Assembly (NCBI RefSeq): GCF_003254395.2
Contig: NC_037638.1
Location: 2,733,001 to 2,797,000, forward strand
Length of the DNA stretch: 64,000 nucleotides
Reading direction: 5' to 3'
DNA from: Apis mellifera
Lineage: Eukaryota > Arthropoda > Insecta > Hymenoptera > Apidae
In this document: piece by piece, positions 23,951 through 34,818 of the stretch
Layout: every line of letters begins with the position of its first letter
Numbering within the stretch: position 1 is the stretch's first letter
Notes under the pieces: model-generated
What the model was told of the DNA's origin: nothing
Database searches by the model: none
What the model saw: only the letters and a program-made list of their open reading frames with translations
Made by a program: the position numbers and the translations under genes

Positions 23951-26900
23951 GTCTCGCGAATTAATTATTTCGTAAATACGCGCAATTTCTAGAATAGGTT
24001 AGAATTATTTGGAATATTATCGACTATGAACAATAGAGAGAAAAGTAAATAAGGAGAAACTGTTGCAATTAAAATATTCACATACATTTGAGTGGAGTAA
24101 AAATGAAGCTTAGTCTTGCAACACTTTCAAAATATCAATTACGTCCGTTAATATACAATTTGTAGGGTTACGTTGGTGAAAGTTGCGCAAAATGAATAAG
24201 AAATTCATGAGTAAAGATTTCAAGATAATCCGAAATCCCTGTCCCCACGTTTGCATTAACATTCTGAGGACACTGTTTCCTGACGAAATTAGTCGCATTA
24301 TTAGGAACAGTTGCATTATTACAGTATGTGCACAGTTTGTTTGCCGCATTAGGAGAGTTTCTCGTCGTCCTCGAAAGAGAGGGAGAGACAGAGAGAGAGA
24401 GAGAGCGGCGTGCCGTGCCGACTTAATCTTGATTCGCGACAGGATTGTCGAGCGCATTATCGCCGGCTTATATATTTCGCGCTGCGCCACTCAGATTAGC
24501 AGACGACGAAATCACTTCACGGCGAGTCGTTAAGTGAATCGCTAAGTAAACGCTGCTTGCTCAAGGACGTGCGTAAATATTGTACCCGTTCTGCAAACAC
24601 ATCAATGCAAAGCGACAGATTTCCTTCTTCTTTCAGTAACCAGATTCGCCATTGTCTTCTTCCAGAGCATCCTTCCTTCCCTTAATCTTTGATTTATCCT
24701 CCCTTTATATTCTCCATCCTCGTCTTCTCTCTATTTTATGCCCAAATTAATAGAGGGTAGAGAAAGATTTTGATATATTTATAATATATTTCGAAAAAAG
24801 AAGTCAGAAACGAAAAAGTTATTTCTTCGTTGTTTGGTACATATCGACGATCCTCGATCGAGGCGCCATCTCGTCGGTAAAAAGAATATTGGCCGGTCAC
24901 CTCTGCGTTCATCGTAGTGAAAAATACGTAAATATGTATCGTATACACGCAACGGGTTGAACGCGAGCGTTTCGCAATCCAGACAATGGCCCCCCGGTTG
25001 TCGTTCGGTCGGAGCCCATTCGTAATTTCGAATCGCGTTAAGTGTCAACCGATTTCGCATTTGGCCCCGCGCTGTCAGTTATTACCGAACAGAAACTATG
25101 ATGCAGCAGCCGACAGTGTAAATAATTCAAAGCTCAATTACGTAAATTGCGAGGCAACGTGTGTCCCTCTCACCCCTATATATATATATATTTCTCTCTA
25201 TTTCTGTTCACCCTCTCCATCCCTCCACAGTGTCGTTCGTACACATCGCCGTGTCGCGCGACCCCTGCGACTAATAACTAGTTTCACGAGGGTAGTTTTC
25301 ACGCGTTAAAAAATTCGCGTGTTTCGTTTCTATTTTCATCGATGAATAGCGGCTCGAACGAGGCAGCCTCCACTTCACGCGTTTATGGATCCGTGTATCC
25401 GTGCTCGGCACAGTGTGAGAGATTAAAAATCGGTGTACGATCGGTCGGCTCTTTTGTATAATTCGAAAACGCAGAGGAGAGAGAGGAGGGAAAAAAAAAG
25501 GAGAGTTTTCCAACGATATTCGAAACCCTTTTTCTCCTCTCCCTTTCCGTTTGATATTTTGCGGCTTGCGATTTTTTTTTCCTTCTCTTTCTCTCGAGCG
25601 ATTTATCAATTTTTCTTTCTTTTTTTGTTTACAAAAAACGCGAGCGTGCTGGTGCACAGGATTCTAAGGGTGAGTTGAAAACTCCTCCTCCCTCTCCTCT
25701 CCCCCTTTTTACATGAGTCACTATGGAAATTAAAGGGTTGTTTAGGAGGCACTCGAAAGAGGGTAACCCTGATCACCGATCGCTTGTTTTCGGGGCCGAA
25801 AGCCGGGAGAAAGTTGGTGATTTCGGACCCTCTTTTATACAAAAGAGACGATTAAATGGGATCTCGATAAATTATTTCGCGATACAATTTTCATTTATTC
25901 AATCCACAGTTGCGTTGTATTATTATATACACACACACACATATATATAAAAAGATATACATATATATATATAACTTTCGTTGAAACGATCCCATTGCAT
26001 CGAATATCGGTCGGAGAGAAGGAATGATTGCAGTATTATTAATAACAGCCCCCGATTGCGGCACTGTAACACGCAACCAAGGAAAAAAGAGTCTAATCCC
26101 TCCCCTCTTCGTTCCTATTGCCAAACCGTTCTTTCGACAATACGGGGTCTCCAGTTACAGAAACCTAATCGCTATTATACACGCCGCAATGATTAATAAT
26201 ACGAAATTGTGACGAGCAAATCGTATTTCTTAACGACCGAGTCTTAATTCTCTCTCGGTCTTGTCTCGAGTCGAGAGCGACCGATATTTTAGAAAGTCTT
26301 ACGCGATGTTTCTTTCCAACGAGAGAGTGTATGTACTCCGGTTTCACTCTGGCTTCGAATACACACGCACACGCACACGCACGCGAGACGATCGTCCGTA
26401 AACATTTTCCCTTCGGTGGATGCGATGCAACGATCACGCGAGCGTTGATTACGCGATTGGATCTGACGTTGGTGTGACACACAGACAGATTATTATTATT
26501 TATAAACGAGTTTTTTTTTTATATCAAGGTGTTTGCAAGGTGTAGGTTTTTCGAGAATTATCTCGTCACATATGATACGATCAGGCGAGCTTGAATTACT
26601 TAATTTCTGTACACGCGATAATGATACGTTTGATTTTTGATCGAAACGATCTTCGATGAGTTGTGGGAAGGAAAAAAGATTTTATTTTTATCTAGAGGAG
26701 AGATCGATTGATTGTATTTTGATAAATTTTTTTCGCGGAAAGGAAGGATAAGATTGAAAAGTATTTCGAAAATCCTTTGCGTAGCTTGGCTCGAATACGA
26801 ATTAAAATGCAATCGATCCGAGATATAACGAATAGCGTTGCGTCAGGTTACACGTCGAATACAAAGGGATCACGCGCGCGATCCTCGACGGGGAATGGAA

Positions 26901-27319
26901 AGGAATGGCGAAAGGGTTCTCCTCCGAAACATTTCCTCGCAGCAATGATCTCATTAACAGTTAATGAAACGTTGCAAGAATCTCGCCTACGCGTGATGCA
27001 ACGTCTGGAAATTAATGAGTCAATTACACGTCGGCCGGAATCAATCTTCTCCGATTCCCCGCAATTGATGCCAGTTAACCAAGTTCAATCTCTGCTCTTC
27101 CTGCAATAATCTTCGCCTCCTGAAACTCCATCGCACTGTTCAAAGGGAAGAAATTGCGAGAGGATAAAAAAATGCGTGGAATTACCTTCGAGATCCAACC
27201 AGTCGTAATAAATTAGAGAAAGATGCCAAGATGCGTGGTTAACATCCTTCGTTATACGAAATAAATTAATTATCTTCCTTCTTAAAATTCTCTCCTTTTA
27301 AAAGAGACGCTCTCTCGAA
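23951..27319. other. Non-coding DNA between two tandem arrays
   Basis: No gene is supported. GC-richer sequence lies at about 24960-25100 and 26810-27100, and short CA and TA runs lie near 25929-25973. A perfect 17-nt palindrome, TCATTAACAGTTAATGA, lies at 26951-26967. A TATATAT box in GC-rich flanks lies at 24469-24475, but its nearest initiator-like TCAGA is only 24 nt away. Confidence 0.55.
26951..26967. promoter_or_regulatory. Perfect palindrome of homeodomain-type half sites
   Basis: TCATTAAC and GTTAATGA are mirror halves around a single A. Each half carries an ATTA/TAAT core, so the site could bind a homeodomain dimer. A further ATTAATGAGTCAATTA cluster lies at about 27011-27026. Function is inference. 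Confidence 0.3.
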
Positions 27320-28618
27320 ATCTGCTCGATATTCTCAACTCTCTCTGTCTCTTTTCTCTTAAATCGTCACCTTTTCCTTAAAATTATCCAAAAAGAAATA
27401 TACAAAATCTATAAATAAAAAAGAAGAAGATAGAAGACTGTTAAATTGAAAGTCTTCTTCTTCTTTCTTCTTTATCTCTTTTCTCTTAAATCGTCACGTT
27501 TTTCTTAAAACTATCCAAAAAGAAATTATATACAAAATCTATAAATAAATAAGAAAGAAGAAGATAGGAGACTGTTAAATTGAAATTCGAAATTCATCCT
27601 TAATTCGATCCGCATCCAGCCAATATTCTCAACTCTCTCTTCTCCTTCTTCCTTCTTTATCTCTTTTCTCTTAAATCGTCACGTTTTCCTTAAAACTATC
27701 CAAAAAGAAATTATATACAAACTTTATAAATAAATAAGAAAGAAGATGAAGAAGATAGGAGACTGTTAAATTGAAATTCGAAATTCATCCCTAATTCGAT
27801 TCGCATCCAGCCGATATTCTCAACTCTCTCTTCCCCTTCTTCCTTCTTTATCTCCTTTCTCTTAAATCGTCACGTTTTCCTTAAAATTATCCAAAAAGAA
27901 ATTATATACAAAATCTATAAATAAAAAAGAAGAAGATAGGAGACTGTTAAATTGAAAGTCTTCTTCTTCTTCCTTCTTTATCTCTTTTCTCTTAAATCGT
28001 CACGTTTTCCTTAAAACTATCCAAAAAGAAATTATATACAAAATCTATAAATAAAAAAGAAGAAGATAGGAGACTGTTAAATTGAAAGTCTTCTTCTTCT
28101 TCCTTCTTTATCTCTTTTCTCTTAAATCGTCACGTTTTCCTTAAAACTATCCAAAAAGAAATTATATACAAAATCTATAAATAAATAAGAAAGAAGAAGA
28201 AGAAGATAGGAGACTGTTAAATTGAAATTCGAAATTCATCCCTAATTCGATTCGCATCCAGCCGATATTCTCAACTCTCTCTTCCCCTTCTTCCTTCTTT
28301 ATCTCTTTTCTCTTAAATCGTCACGTTTTCCTTAAAATTATCCAAAAAGAAATATACAAAATCTATAAATAAAAAAGAAGAAGATAGAGGAGACTGTTAA
28401 ATTGAAAGTCATCTCTAATTCGATCCGCATCCAGCCGATATTCTCTTCCCCTTCTTCCTTCTTTATCTCTTTTCTCTTAAATTGTCACGTTTTCCTTAAA
28501 ACTATCCAAAAAGAAATTATATACAAACTCTATAAATAAATAAGAAAGAAGATGAAGAAGATAGGAGAGCGTGTTAAATTGAAAGTCATCCCTAATTCGA
28601 TCCGCATCCAGCCGCCTA
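27320..28618 (+). repeat. Tandem array, eight units in short and long classes
   Basis: The core TCTTAAATCGTCAC starts near 27357, 27483, 27669, 27859, 27989, 28119, 28311 and 28475. Spacings are therefore 126, 186, 190, 130, 130, 192 and 164 bp. All units carry ATCCAAAAAGAAAT, ATACAAA, CTATAAATAAA and GACTGTTAAATTGAAA. The long units have an extra segment of about 60 bp with AATTCATCCCTAATTCGATT and GCATCCAGCCGATATTCTC. The length classes are interspersed, which suggests unequal exchange between two unit variants. Confidence 0.92.
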
Positions 28619-28782
28619 ATTAACGTATTGAATAAATAATGAAGCGGAAATTAGGCGGGGAGACAAAAAGGGCGAGGGGAAGGGCCAGGTCAGTGGTAAA
28701 TTCGGGTGGAAACGAACGAGCGTCGTTTTGAGTTCGGTGGCTAGAGCGGTTGCTAGAGTATGCAAGCGGAAAGGGGGGAAGA

Positions 28783-28821
28783 GATGGAGATGGAGATGGA
28801 GGAGGAGGAGGAGGAGGAGGG
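28783..28821. repeat. (GGA)n / GGAGAT microsatellite
   Basis: Three GGAGAT-type units are followed by about seven GGA triplets. Confidence 0.85.
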
Positions 28822-29443
28822 GTATTTTCTGGCACGTTGTTACCCCCGGATTATAGTACGCGTCTTCAACCCCGAGAGGGGTTGTATGGGTGGAAGTTGA
28901 ATGGTCTCTACAAAAGTTTCACCATCGCCAACTCTCTCTCTATCCTCGTTAATTCCAAAGTTTCGCGAATCTCGTCCCTTTCGCCTCCCTCCCCTCTCTC
29001 TTTTTTTATTCCTTCCCCTTATTTTTTCAAGGAGATTCACACCCCTCCTCAACCTCTTCGTCGGCCGTGAAATATTAAGAAAAATCTCGTCAAAAAATTC
29101 GCCCGAATTTTAAAATCTCCGCGAAATAAAAGTTGGATTGGATGGATCCGCGTGAATTATCTATGATTAATCAAAAAGGGTGAAATGAAACGAAGGAAGA
29201 AACGAAAGATACACGCTCGTTTTGACTTTTGGATCTTCTTTCCATTTCATCGATTTTCCTTTTCTTTTCTTTTGCGTGTAAATGCAAAATTTAGATCCCA
29301 CCTACGCTTACTCCACTCTGTCTATTTCTCTATTCTTTCCAAGTATAAAAGAATTCGTTTAATTGGGTATTAAAATAAATTTCGATTCCTAATAATTGCA
29401 AAATTTGACCTTTTTCGCGAGCTTTCGTTCGCGATTCTTTTCC

Positions 29444-29465
29444 AAAAAAAAAAAAAAAAAAAAAA
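29444..29465. repeat. A22 homopolymer
   Basis: Twenty-two A residues with no upstream element that would make this a retroposon tail. Confidence 0.9.
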
Positions 29466-29800
29466 GAAATAGAAAAATACAAAGGGATGGCGAGGTCGGA
29501 ATTAAATTTCGATTCCTTTACCGGATCGAAAAAACTGCAATTTTCGAGCGGTTATCCAATTTTTATTCTCGCATTCGTATTTACTCTCCGGCCAATTGTC
29601 CTTGCTCCTCCCGGTCCCTGATCAACGGCGCGCCGTCGCGCTATCACGCGTTCCGGTAAATATACACGTTCCGCTCTTTTCTCGCCTCGTCTCTGCTGCC
29701 TTTTCTCCTTTTTCCTCCCCCTCCCATAAACGCCGCGTTGCCGCGTTACCCGACCTCGCCTCCCTCTTTTGTGTACAAATGACACCTCTCGCATCGTCGG

Positions 29801-29832
29801 CCTCCTCCTCCTCCTCCTCCTCCTCCTCCTCC
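29801..29832. repeat. (CCT)n microsatellite
   Basis: This is a pure 32-nt CCT triplet run. It explains the serine run and the opposing glutamate or arginine runs in conceptual translation. Confidence 0.95.
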
Positions 29833-30209
29833 GCCAACCCAAGTAAAGGGATATACCTTGCAGTCGTTGGATACGCGATTTGCCAGATAACCGGCAAAGA
29901 ACCTCATCGTCTCCTCTTCCTATTCTTTTTTTTTTTTTTTCCTTCTTCTCTTACCTTTTGTATTGTACAACCTTCTTCTTCTTTTTCTTCTTTTTTGAAT
30001 TACGTTATTCCCTCACCCTTTTCGCACCTCGCCACTTTTCGTCCCTATTTTCTGCAACAAGGTTGCAGAAGAAAATCGAGGCTGAATATCGACAAAGCTT
30101 TTTTTTCTTTGTTCGCGAGATGCCGCGTCCTTGGAGAGGTTCGCAAGGAACGCTTCCACTTCGTCGCGACGAAAAAATCGTGTTTGGCTCGATTGATCGA
30201 TAATCAATG

Positions 30210-30731
30210 TTATACGGGATCATTAAAATAATTTATCGATGGGAAGTGATAATTTGAAAATCGCAAGATTGATGTGTTAAATTGTTTAAAAGAAAGATAT
30301 TATTTAATTCTGATTCGTCATTGACATATTTTTTTAAGATTTTTTAAAAAATTTGTTAAAAAATATACTAATCGCCAATTTAATTTCTTACTAATTTTTA
30401 AATAATTTTACGTAATTTTTTTATTGTTTCAGTCAGAAAGATTTTAGGATAAATACTATTACTCGTTATTATTATACGGGATCATTAAAATAATTTATCG
30501 ATGGGAAGTGATAATTTGAAAATCGCAAGATTGATGTGTTAAATTGTTTAAAAGAAAGATATTATTTAATTCTGATTCATCATTGACATATTTTTTTAAG
30601 ATTTTTTAAAAAATTTGTTAAAAAATATACTAATCGCCAATTTAATTTCTTACTAATTTTTAAATAATTTTACGTAATTTTTTTATTGTTTCAGTCAGAA
30701 AGATTTTAGGATAAATACTATTACTCGTTAT
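30210..30731 (+). repeat. Near-perfect 262-bp tandem duplication
   Basis: 30210-30469 matches 30472-30731 over 260 bp with a single difference, G at 30317 versus A at 30579. The period is 262 bp. Each copy contains TACTAAT, a T-rich stretch and TTGTTTCAG (AG at 30431-30432 and 30693-30694), an acceptor-like arrangement, but no following open exon. The near identity implies a very recent duplication or an assembly artefact. Confidence 0.95.
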
Positions 30732-31584
30732 CGTTAAAAATACGATATTGAAATGGAATTTGAATGAAGCTTTTTAAAAATCTAATTATTTCAGACTCGA
30801 AGATTAATCTTCCCATTTTAGTTGCTACAAATATTATCCTCTAAGCAAATCCTTTATTATTACAATCAGATTATCGAAAATATTCGTATTATTAAAATAT
30901 TTTTATCGACGATAATAATAAAAATAATCCAATCTTTATAACAATCTCGCATTCATCACACAGCTGTAAAAACGAAAAAAAAAAAAAAGAAGAAAAAAAG
31001 AAGAAAGACGGAAAAATCATCTCATCGATATTTAGAATCTTAAAACTTAACGCAACGTTTAAATTCACGCGTCGATCCACCAACTGAAATATCTGAATGT
31101 TGCAAACGATCGATCGTGTTACGATGATCGTAACCTTCGACAAGCCATTCGAAGCCACGATTAACGTCAAGATGCTACTAATTACCAGGGAACGAGGGAA
31201 GAAATAATTAATTTAATGAGATGATGCCGTTGTTACGTTGGATGTACCGGCGGCATCGATATTAATCCGGTTTCGATCTTACATCCCTCCTCTCTTCTCC
31301 CCATTTCTTGCTTATCCGTGTTCCTATTAATCCAAAGATTCAACTATCCCTTCACTGTTTGAACGTATTACAACGGCAATCTATTTATGAACAGGATATA
31401 ACACGAATTATTTGAAACAATCCCCTTCCCTCTCGCTCTGTATATAAAAGTAATTTAACAACCAGAGATAAGGCAACAATATAATGCAACGTACATGCCT
31501 TTGAATCGAAAGAGATCGTGCGTACCGATCTCTCTTTCTCTCTCTCTCTCTCTCCCTATACTCGCATTCTTGATCGTTCACTCA

Positions 31585-31620
<36 letters not shown>

Positions 31621-33572
31621 ATACGTTACATTCGCTCGCTGCGAAAAACGCAACAAAGTAGTGGTACGAAGAGGAAGGAAGAAGCGAACGTGCGAATCGG
31701 GTAGCAATTAGTAAGAACTGTTCGACTCGAACTCGTGTACATCGAGATAACGTCGAGCCGCGATAAAAAATCACTCGGTGGCAGTCACTTAACGCGGTGG
31801 AAACGGTGGAAACGTTTATTAGAAGGAGTCGTGGTTACGTTCCTTCCTCTCTCCGTCCCGCTCTACCTTTTCCTACCAGCTGCTCGAATCCACTTGTTCC
31901 TCCCCCCTCGCAGTTTTTTTGTTTCTCCTTTAGGCTTTCGTCGCGAACGAGCCTCTTTTATCGCTTCCCTTTTTCTCTCTCTCCCTCTCTTTCCTCTCCA
32001 TTCGTGTCTTCTTTGTCACTCGGTCAGGAGGCAGCGGGGAGGGGAGGGCGTAGAGCTCGTCTAGAAGGGGGGAGGTGATTTAATAGAGCGTTTTAAACGA
32101 CGCGTGAAATATACGTGTCGATTTTAAATAAATGCGGCGCATCGATGGAGTTAGATAGATCTAGCGATCAACGGATTAATGGATCGCCACGCGTTTTCGC
32201 GTGGGTTCTCGCAACGACCCACGATCGCCACGGAGATGAATAATTTTTCTGCTAATCGCGATGGGTAAAATAGAGATTTAAATGTCAAGGATTTTTCATA
32301 TTTAGAACGTTGCGTTCGTGTTGCGCTCGTTTCTTCCGTTCGATTGATCGTCGAATCGTTGCGTTTACGAAATAATACACGATTATTTTATACTTTTATA
32401 TTTTTATTCTCATCTCTTCCCCAAAATTCGATCTCGAAGCGAGATAGTCGTACAAGATTATAAACCGTAAGATCAACTCGATCAGCCTTGTTCTACGATG
32501 GCGTCTAACAACGTCCAAGAGGAGGGAGAGATTACAATGTCCAAACAAGGGGCGACGATCATGGCGTCCCATCTTTCCGGCGAATTCTCCTTGCTCGCCG
32601 CTTTTCTTGCGGCAAACTTCGGGCTAAGCGCAACCCTTCCAATAGAGGGGTTACAGGAATTTAACCTTGATTACGGGCTATCAATAACGTAATAGTTTCA
32701 CCCATTCTTAGCACTTTGCCGTAGAAATTTGTTTTGAAATTGCTTGATCGATATTGAACGAGATCGAATAATTTGATTAAAATTTAGAAAATTTAGAACG
32801 AGAGGTGGCGTACGTTTTTATTTCCTCAAATATAGATCGGAAATTGATGAGGAATATGATTATTTTTTTTTTTTTACCAATTAGAAAATACTTTAAACGC
32901 GTTGTGCAAAAGTTAAATGTAACGCGAGTTCAAAGGATCAAGAGAATTTTTTACCCCAGAGATTTCTTACGGTAATGCGGGTAAAGAGTCGAAAAAAGTA
33001 AATTATAAAAGTTATTAAAAAACGGTGAAAGTTGCGTTAAGGTAATTGTTTGAAAGAAACAATTTCCCTTTTTTTTTCACTGAAAGATTTCGATCCTTTG
33101 CTGAATAGTATTTAATTTTCGCTGAAACGAGACGCTGTTGCTACATTTTCAGCAACAATTCACCAAAAATATCTCGTCGGTTGAGAATAATATCATCATC
33201 AACATCGATAATTATGAAACAACTCAAAAACACTTATATAAATATAATACGTCAAAATTATAAAAGTTACAGAATTAAAATTTTACTCTCATACTTGTTT
33301 GAAACAAATAATTCCCTTCTTTCAAAATTTCGATCCTTTGGTAAAGTACAGTAGTAATTCAAATTTTTTTAAAATATAGTCAAAAATATCTCATCAATAG
33401 ATCAAATCAATAACCAAAATATTATATCACAACGATAAACTTACAGAAACGTGATAAAATTCTTTCTTTCAACTTCTCAAACTTTAGTATTCCAATACCA
33501 ATAACAAAATGGTCGATATCACAAAATGCATGTGTAATGCAACTACGTGGATTCCTTCGCGTTAATCCTTTC
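30732..33572. other. Non-coding DNA with CT microsatellites
   Basis: CT dinucleotide runs lie at about 31529-31554 and 31588-31620, and CT-rich sequence at about 31970-32000. A small plus-strand frame of 64 codons at 32498-32692 starts at an ATG and has a mixed-composition product without low complexity, but no family is recognised and no support beyond openness exists. The remainder is AT-rich single-copy sequence. Confidence 0.55.
31588..31620. repeat. (CT)n microsatellite
   Basis: This is a mostly pure CT dinucleotide run with one TTT interruption near its right end. A second CT run lies about 40 nt upstream. Confidence 0.9.

Positions 33573-33612
<40 letters not shown>
33573..33612. repeat. 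(TAT)n microsatellite
   Basis: About thirteen perfect ATT/TAT triplets. They encode the tyrosine run in the plus-strand conceptual frame at 33537-33797, which is not a gene. Confidence 0.95.
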
Positions 33613-34782
33613 TCGTAGCCCTTTTAATTAAGGCAAGTTTGCCCCCCTCCGTCTCTTTCACCAGTCGCTATCCGCTCACCGCCCTCTATACCCTGTCCAC
33701 GATAACTCGAGGCTCGGTTCTTCTACGCTGCGCAACAAGAGCGAGGAGGAGGAGGAGGAAGGGAAAGAGGGAAGGGAGGGAGAGAGAGGATATATAGAAC
33801 TCGTGCACTTCCGTGTTGCTGCAGACTCTTTCACGGGCGGCCTCTGCCCGCGAGAAAGATCCTTTATTCTTCAAGCTGGCCCTCTTCAACGACCGCGAAA
33901 GCCGGAGATAAGTAGATAGCCCACTCGTAGTAATTACACGCTTCTCTCCCCCGTGGCTCTGCCACATTTTATACTCGTTCTCTGCAAACACCGTTAATCC
34001 CAAAAGTGGCCAGGGAGAGAGAGACCTGGGAATGCGTGGCGGCGCGTTCGATGTGTCGCCGGAGTTAGGTTGGGATTTTATTTGAATAATATTCCTGGCG
34101 GGAAGGGAAAGTATTTCGTGGGATCAAATTTTTCGAAAACTTTTTACTTTTTTTTCTCACTTTGGACGACAGTCTTTTGAATTCGTAGGATTCGGTGTGA
34201 ATATTATAAAAAGAGGAAGTGTGGATAAATTAATTGATAATTTAAAATTATATTCTAAGTTTTTTTGATTCGTTAGATTTCTAATTATGGAATGGATGAA
34301 CGAATTTTTCCATTTACCTCGATTAGAATTTCGTTTTTTAAATCTTCATATCTATATCGAATCAAAGAAAAAGAGAGAGAGAGAGAGAGAGAGAGAAGAA
34401 AGAAAAGATTCGCAGCAATATACTTTATTTATCTTCGAGATAATCGTTGTTTATCTTCGAGATGCGTTGAAGATAATCTTGATAAGAAGAGCAAATTGTC
34501 CTTGCGAGAATGGAATGGTATTGCTCGAACATGCAAGCTGGAGAATAGCGCGTACAGGCTGAATAGGTATCAATGACAGTATCAGAGACCACAATTATCA
34601 TATCTGTCTCCGCGAATGCTTGCTTCCGATACGACAAGGCCGATTGTACGTAATTGGAAGATGTACGCGTAGGATAGCAATTTGAATTGCAGATCCGTTA
34701 CGAGCACGTTTATCGTGGTGGACGATTTTGAGAGTGTATTAAAAAGAAAAGAAATGGAACGTATTATTTTTGTATACGTTCT

Positions 34783-34818
<36 letters not shown>

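Larger units (their letters stand above)
28619..30209. other. Non-coding DNA rich in triplet and homopolymer tracts
   Basis: GGA repeats (28783-28821), A22 (29444-29465), CCT repeats (29801-29832) and T runs near 29927-29940 dominate this stretch. The 211-codon plus-strand frame at 29596-30231 is built on the triplet tract (a serine run) and T runs (phenylalanine). Opposing frames on the minus strand read as arginine or glutamate runs. None is called as a gene. Confidence 0.6.

Noticed and set aside
24469..24500. TATATAT box in GC-rich flanks
   Set aside because: The nearest initiator-like TCAGA is 24 nt away, too close, and no initiator lies at the expected distance.
29596..30231. 211-codon plus-strand frame
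   Set aside because: It is built from a CCT triplet repeat and T runs, with matching arginine or glutamate runs on the other strand.
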